From: JAAYCI01 sp964369525
Lineage (GTDB): Bacteria; Bacillota; Clostridia; Oscillospirales; Ruminococcaceae
Direction of reading: 5' to 3'
DNA: 5,614 nt
Assembly: GCA_964369525.1 (NCBI GenBank)
Contig: CAYJEW010000071.1
Location: 1-5,614, forward strand
The notes under the pieces are model-generated. The model ran no database searches. It worked only from the letters and a program-made list of their open reading frames with translations, and was not told the origin of the DNA. This document shows, one piece after another, positions 5,451 through 5,614 of this stretch (its first letter is position 1; every line of letters starts with the position of its first letter). Both the position numbers and the translations under genes were made by a program.

Positions 5451-5550
5451 GGATGCAACATCACGTTACTGAGTTGCTTATACACAAAATGCATACCGTT
5501 AAATTTCGGGCATAAAAAGTGCCCTCTAGCATACGCTAAAGGGCGAATTG
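5451..5550. repeat. Tandem repeat unit, right copy (~100 nt)
   Basis: This is the copy of 5352-5450 nearer the tRNA. A third, partial start of the unit may lie at 5551-5568 (GGTCCAGCGTCACGCTGG), where the tRNA end follows. The 24-nt block 5476-5499 also resembles positions 1-22 on the other side of the operon. Confidence 0.75.
5514..5544 (-). terminator. Leftward intrinsic terminator for the tRNA-Pro gene
   Basis: GCCCT (5521-5525) and TAGC (5527-5530) pair with GCTA (5535-5538) and AGGGC (5540-5544), with one C-A mismatch and a 4-nt ATAC loop. On the minus strand two bases and then five U follow (A-run 5514-5518). It lies 24 nt past the tRNA 3' end and faces the right way to end that transcript. 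Confidence 0.7.
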
Positions 5551-5568
5551 GGTCCAGCGTCACGCTGG

Positions 5569-5614
5569 TGGTCGGAGTGGCGAGACTCGAACTCGCGGCC
5601 TCTGCGTCCCGAAC
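5569..5614 (-). tRNA. tRNA-Pro (anticodon CGG), 3' part only
   Basis: The minus strand runs from position 31 of the tRNA to an encoded CCA. It shows the anticodon loop TTCGGGA (anticodon CGG, reading CCG), the 3' anticodon arm CGCAG, variable loop AGGCC, T arm GCGAG-TTCGAGT-CTCGC, 3' acceptor strand CACTCCG, discriminator A and CCA. G72 with A73 is usual for tRNA-Pro and predicts the rare C1-G72 pair. The 46 bases fit positions 31-76 exactly. The 5' half lies beyond the window. A second TGG (5566-5568) extends the end to CCACCA, but it belongs to a small hairpin (5554-5568). Confidence 0.9.

Noticed and set aside
5566..5571. Tandem CCACCA at the tRNA 3' end as a genome-encoded degradation tag
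   Set aside because: The second triplet is part of the hairpin 5554-5568 and would be removed in 3' maturation; nothing else supports a tag.
1..5614. CRISPR array or toxin-antitoxin system
   Set aside because: The repeats number two or three with ~100-nt periods and no spacer pattern, and no paired small toxin/antitoxin genes are seen.

Overview
The window carries a compact operon for [FeFe]-hydrogenase-based hydrogen metabolism from an anaerobic, low-GC, clostridia-like Firmicute. The support for that lineage is AT-rich sequence with AGGAG-type ribosome sites, a perfect Rex (NADH/NAD+ sensor) operator of the Gram-positive type, and a four-gene set that matches the hfs ('hydrogenase-Fe-S') operon described from Thermoanaerobacterium saccharolyticum. 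The assignment to hfsABCD is by gene order and domain content recalled from the literature; no search was run.

Layout. Positions 1-451 hold no convincing gene. They contain a 22-nt repeat at the left edge, a weak lipoprotein-like frame on the minus strand, and then a strong promoter (TTTACA-17-TATAAT with an extended -10) whose start site lies under an 18-bp Rex operator. Four plus-strand genes follow: a small [2Fe-2S] thioredoxin-like ferredoxin (452-694); an [FeFe]-hydrogenase with two N-terminal [4Fe-4S] sites, a further Fe-S module and a C-terminal PAS domain (735-2417); a SpoIIE/PP2C-type phosphatase overlapping it by 8 bases (2410-3585); and, after a 191-nt structured gap, a monomeric group-B-like [FeFe]-hydrogenase (3777-5201). 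The right side holds a long imperfect inverted repeat that may end the operon, two tandem ~100-nt repeat units with hairpin/U-run terminators pointing leftward, and the 3' part of a minus-strand tRNA-Pro(CGG) cut by the window edge.

How the genes may work together. The second gene keeps the H-cluster cysteine ligands but has Ser where catalytic enzymes have the proton-relay Cys, and it is fused to PAS and coupled to a phosphatase. This looks like a hydrogen or redox sensor passing a signal to a phosphatase. The fourth gene keeps the Cys-Cys-Pro motif and looks catalytic. Rex would repress the whole unit when NADH/NAD+ is low. The phosphatase target is not in the window, nor are the HydE/F/G maturases.

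The least explained parts are the gap 3586-3776, which folds on paper into several hairpins and also holds two overlapping 24-codon frames, and the repeats that bracket the operon next to a tRNA gene.
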